A stretch of 7,020 nucleotides of DNA from Pseudomonadota bacterium (GTDB lineage Bacteria; Pseudomonadota; Alphaproteobacteria; Rickettsiales; UBA1997): positions 1 through 7,020 of the forward strand of contig RFXY01000051.1 in the NCBI GenBank assembly GCA_009921385.1, in the 5' to 3' direction. A program made the translations under genes and the position numbers. This document shows, piece by piece, positions 6,294 to 7,020 of the stretch. Each line of letters starts with the position of its first letter. Position 1 is the first letter of the stretch. The notes under the pieces were generated by a model, which was not told the origin of the DNA, did no database searches, and saw nothing but the letters and a program-made list of their open reading frames with translations.

Positions 6294-7020
6294 GACAAAT
6301 TTATGCTAAAAAGAAAACTAATAACAAAGGTTTTTTACTAATTGCCGTTGCAATTATTATTGCTTTTCTTGCATTTCAAAAATTTAATCAAGGTTCTTTT
6401 TTCAATAAGGCCGGCAACCAAAATAAAGATAACATTATCGCCGAAATTAATGGTGAAAATATTTATCAAAAAGAAGTTGAGCAAAAATATAAAACTTTGC
6501 TTTCTGCTAACGAAAATGTTAATCTTAGCAATTTGTCGACCTCGGTATTAGAAATTTTAATTAGAGATGTTTATATCGATAAAAAAATTTTGTTAGAAAC
6601 AAAAACTTCTTCTGTAATTAATATGGCAGAAATAGAAGAGCAAGTTAGCAACTTCAAAACCAAACTCATACGAAGCACCTATCTTGATTCTCTCACCAAA
6701 AATTCTATCGATGAGCAAAAAATTCTTGACAAATTCAATGAAATTAGCGGGCAATTTAATGCTAAAAACGAATATTATTTTCAACAAATAATCGTTGCAA
6801 ATCAAGAAGAAGCAAAAAAAGTTTATCAACAAATTTTTGCCAAAAAGAAAGCTCTAAAATTTGTTGATGCTTTAAAAAAATATTCTAAAGATAAAGCTAA
6901 TTTTTCTGCATCCGAAAATTTTATTGCTGAAGATCAAATAAAGCCAGAAATTGTGGCGGTGCTTAATGTTTTAAAAGAGCAAGAAGTTTCGCAACCATTT
7001 GCGGTTGGTGATGAATGGTT
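6290..7020 (+). CDS. Membrane-anchored SurA/PpiC-type peptidyl-prolyl isomerase, 5' part
   Basis: The frame opens at ATG 6290, overlapping the stop of the HAD gene (ATGA), and stays open for 243 codons to the end of the window. The N-terminus is basic (MRQIYAKKKTNNK), followed by one hydrophobic segment at about 14-29 that is a signal anchor or signal peptide. AEINGENIYQKEVEQKYKTLL (51-71) is typical of the SurA/PrsA-type N-terminal chaperone region. A helical stretch then leads into a parvulin domain starting near 161 (EYYFQQIIVANQEEAKKVY), with the usual features FVDALKKYSKD and KEQEVSQPFAVGDEW near the edge. Such proteins help fold or guide outer-membrane and exported proteins and isomerise prolyl bonds. 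The domain C-terminus, including part of the catalytic pocket, lies beyond 7020, so activity cannot be judged. No Shine-Dalgarno is visible; translational coupling to the HAD gene is likely. Confidence 0.83.
   Translation, partial: MRQIYAKKKTNNKGFLLIAVAIIIAFLAFQKFNQGSFFNKAGNQNKDNIIAEINGENIYQKEVEQKYKTLLSANENVNLSNLSTSVLEILIRDVYIDKKILLETKTSSVINMAEIEEQVSNFKTKLIRSTYLDSLTKNSIDEQKILDKFNEISGQFNAKNEYYFQQIIVANQEEAKKVYQQIFAKKKALKFVDALKKYSKDKANFSASENFIAEDQIKPEIVAVLNVLKEQEVSQPFAVGDEW

Noticed and set aside
1..7020. tRNA or rRNA genes, CRISPR arrays, insertion sequences
   Set aside because: No cloverleaf-like sequence, regularly spaced repeats, transposase frame or terminal inverted repeats were seen; nearly all bases are taken by coding sequence.

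Overview
This is an AT-rich bacterial window with dense coding and little evidence of mobile DNA. The best taxonomic clue is the FabI protein. Its C-terminus (WNEYNAPLR, VTGEVLHVDAGYHVVGMKA, then DAPDI) is the form I know from alphaproteobacteria. The LeuD ending in KPWLY and the HAD protein of the DxWGVLHDG type point the same way. The strong A+T bias, the near absence of Shine-Dalgarno sequences and the overlapping genes suggest a streamlined, possibly host-associated or oligotrophic alphaproteobacterium. The sequence does not let me place it more precisely.

Layout. From 1 to 1230 a long open frame runs on the minus strand and leaves the window at its 3' end. It encodes at least 410 residues of a hydrophilic protein that I do not recognise. 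A 230-base A+T-rich divergent spacer (1231-1460) follows and holds a plausible promoter for the plus strand. From 1461 to the end of the window seven plus-strand genes are packed head to tail: leuD, fabI, a gamma-class carbonic anhydrase-like gene, a membrane-anchored thioredoxin-like gene, cysS, a class IIA HAD hydrolase, and the 5' part of a membrane-anchored SurA/PpiC-type foldase. Gaps are at most 17 bases, or 19 if the later thioredoxin start is right. cysS/HAD and HAD/foldase overlap as ATGA. No terminator-like hairpin was seen in the run, so it looks like one transcription unit.

How the genes fit together. The run mixes housekeeping jobs: leucine synthesis (LeuD), the last reduction of each fatty-acid elongation cycle (FabI), CO2/bicarbonate or related chemistry (the left-handed beta-helix protein), cysteine charging of tRNA (CysS), and two envelope proteins for thiol redox and proline isomerisation. 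It does not form one pathway. The most notable unknown is the orphan minus-strand protein. Apart from it the window is mostly ordinary, and I see no convincing new multi-gene system.
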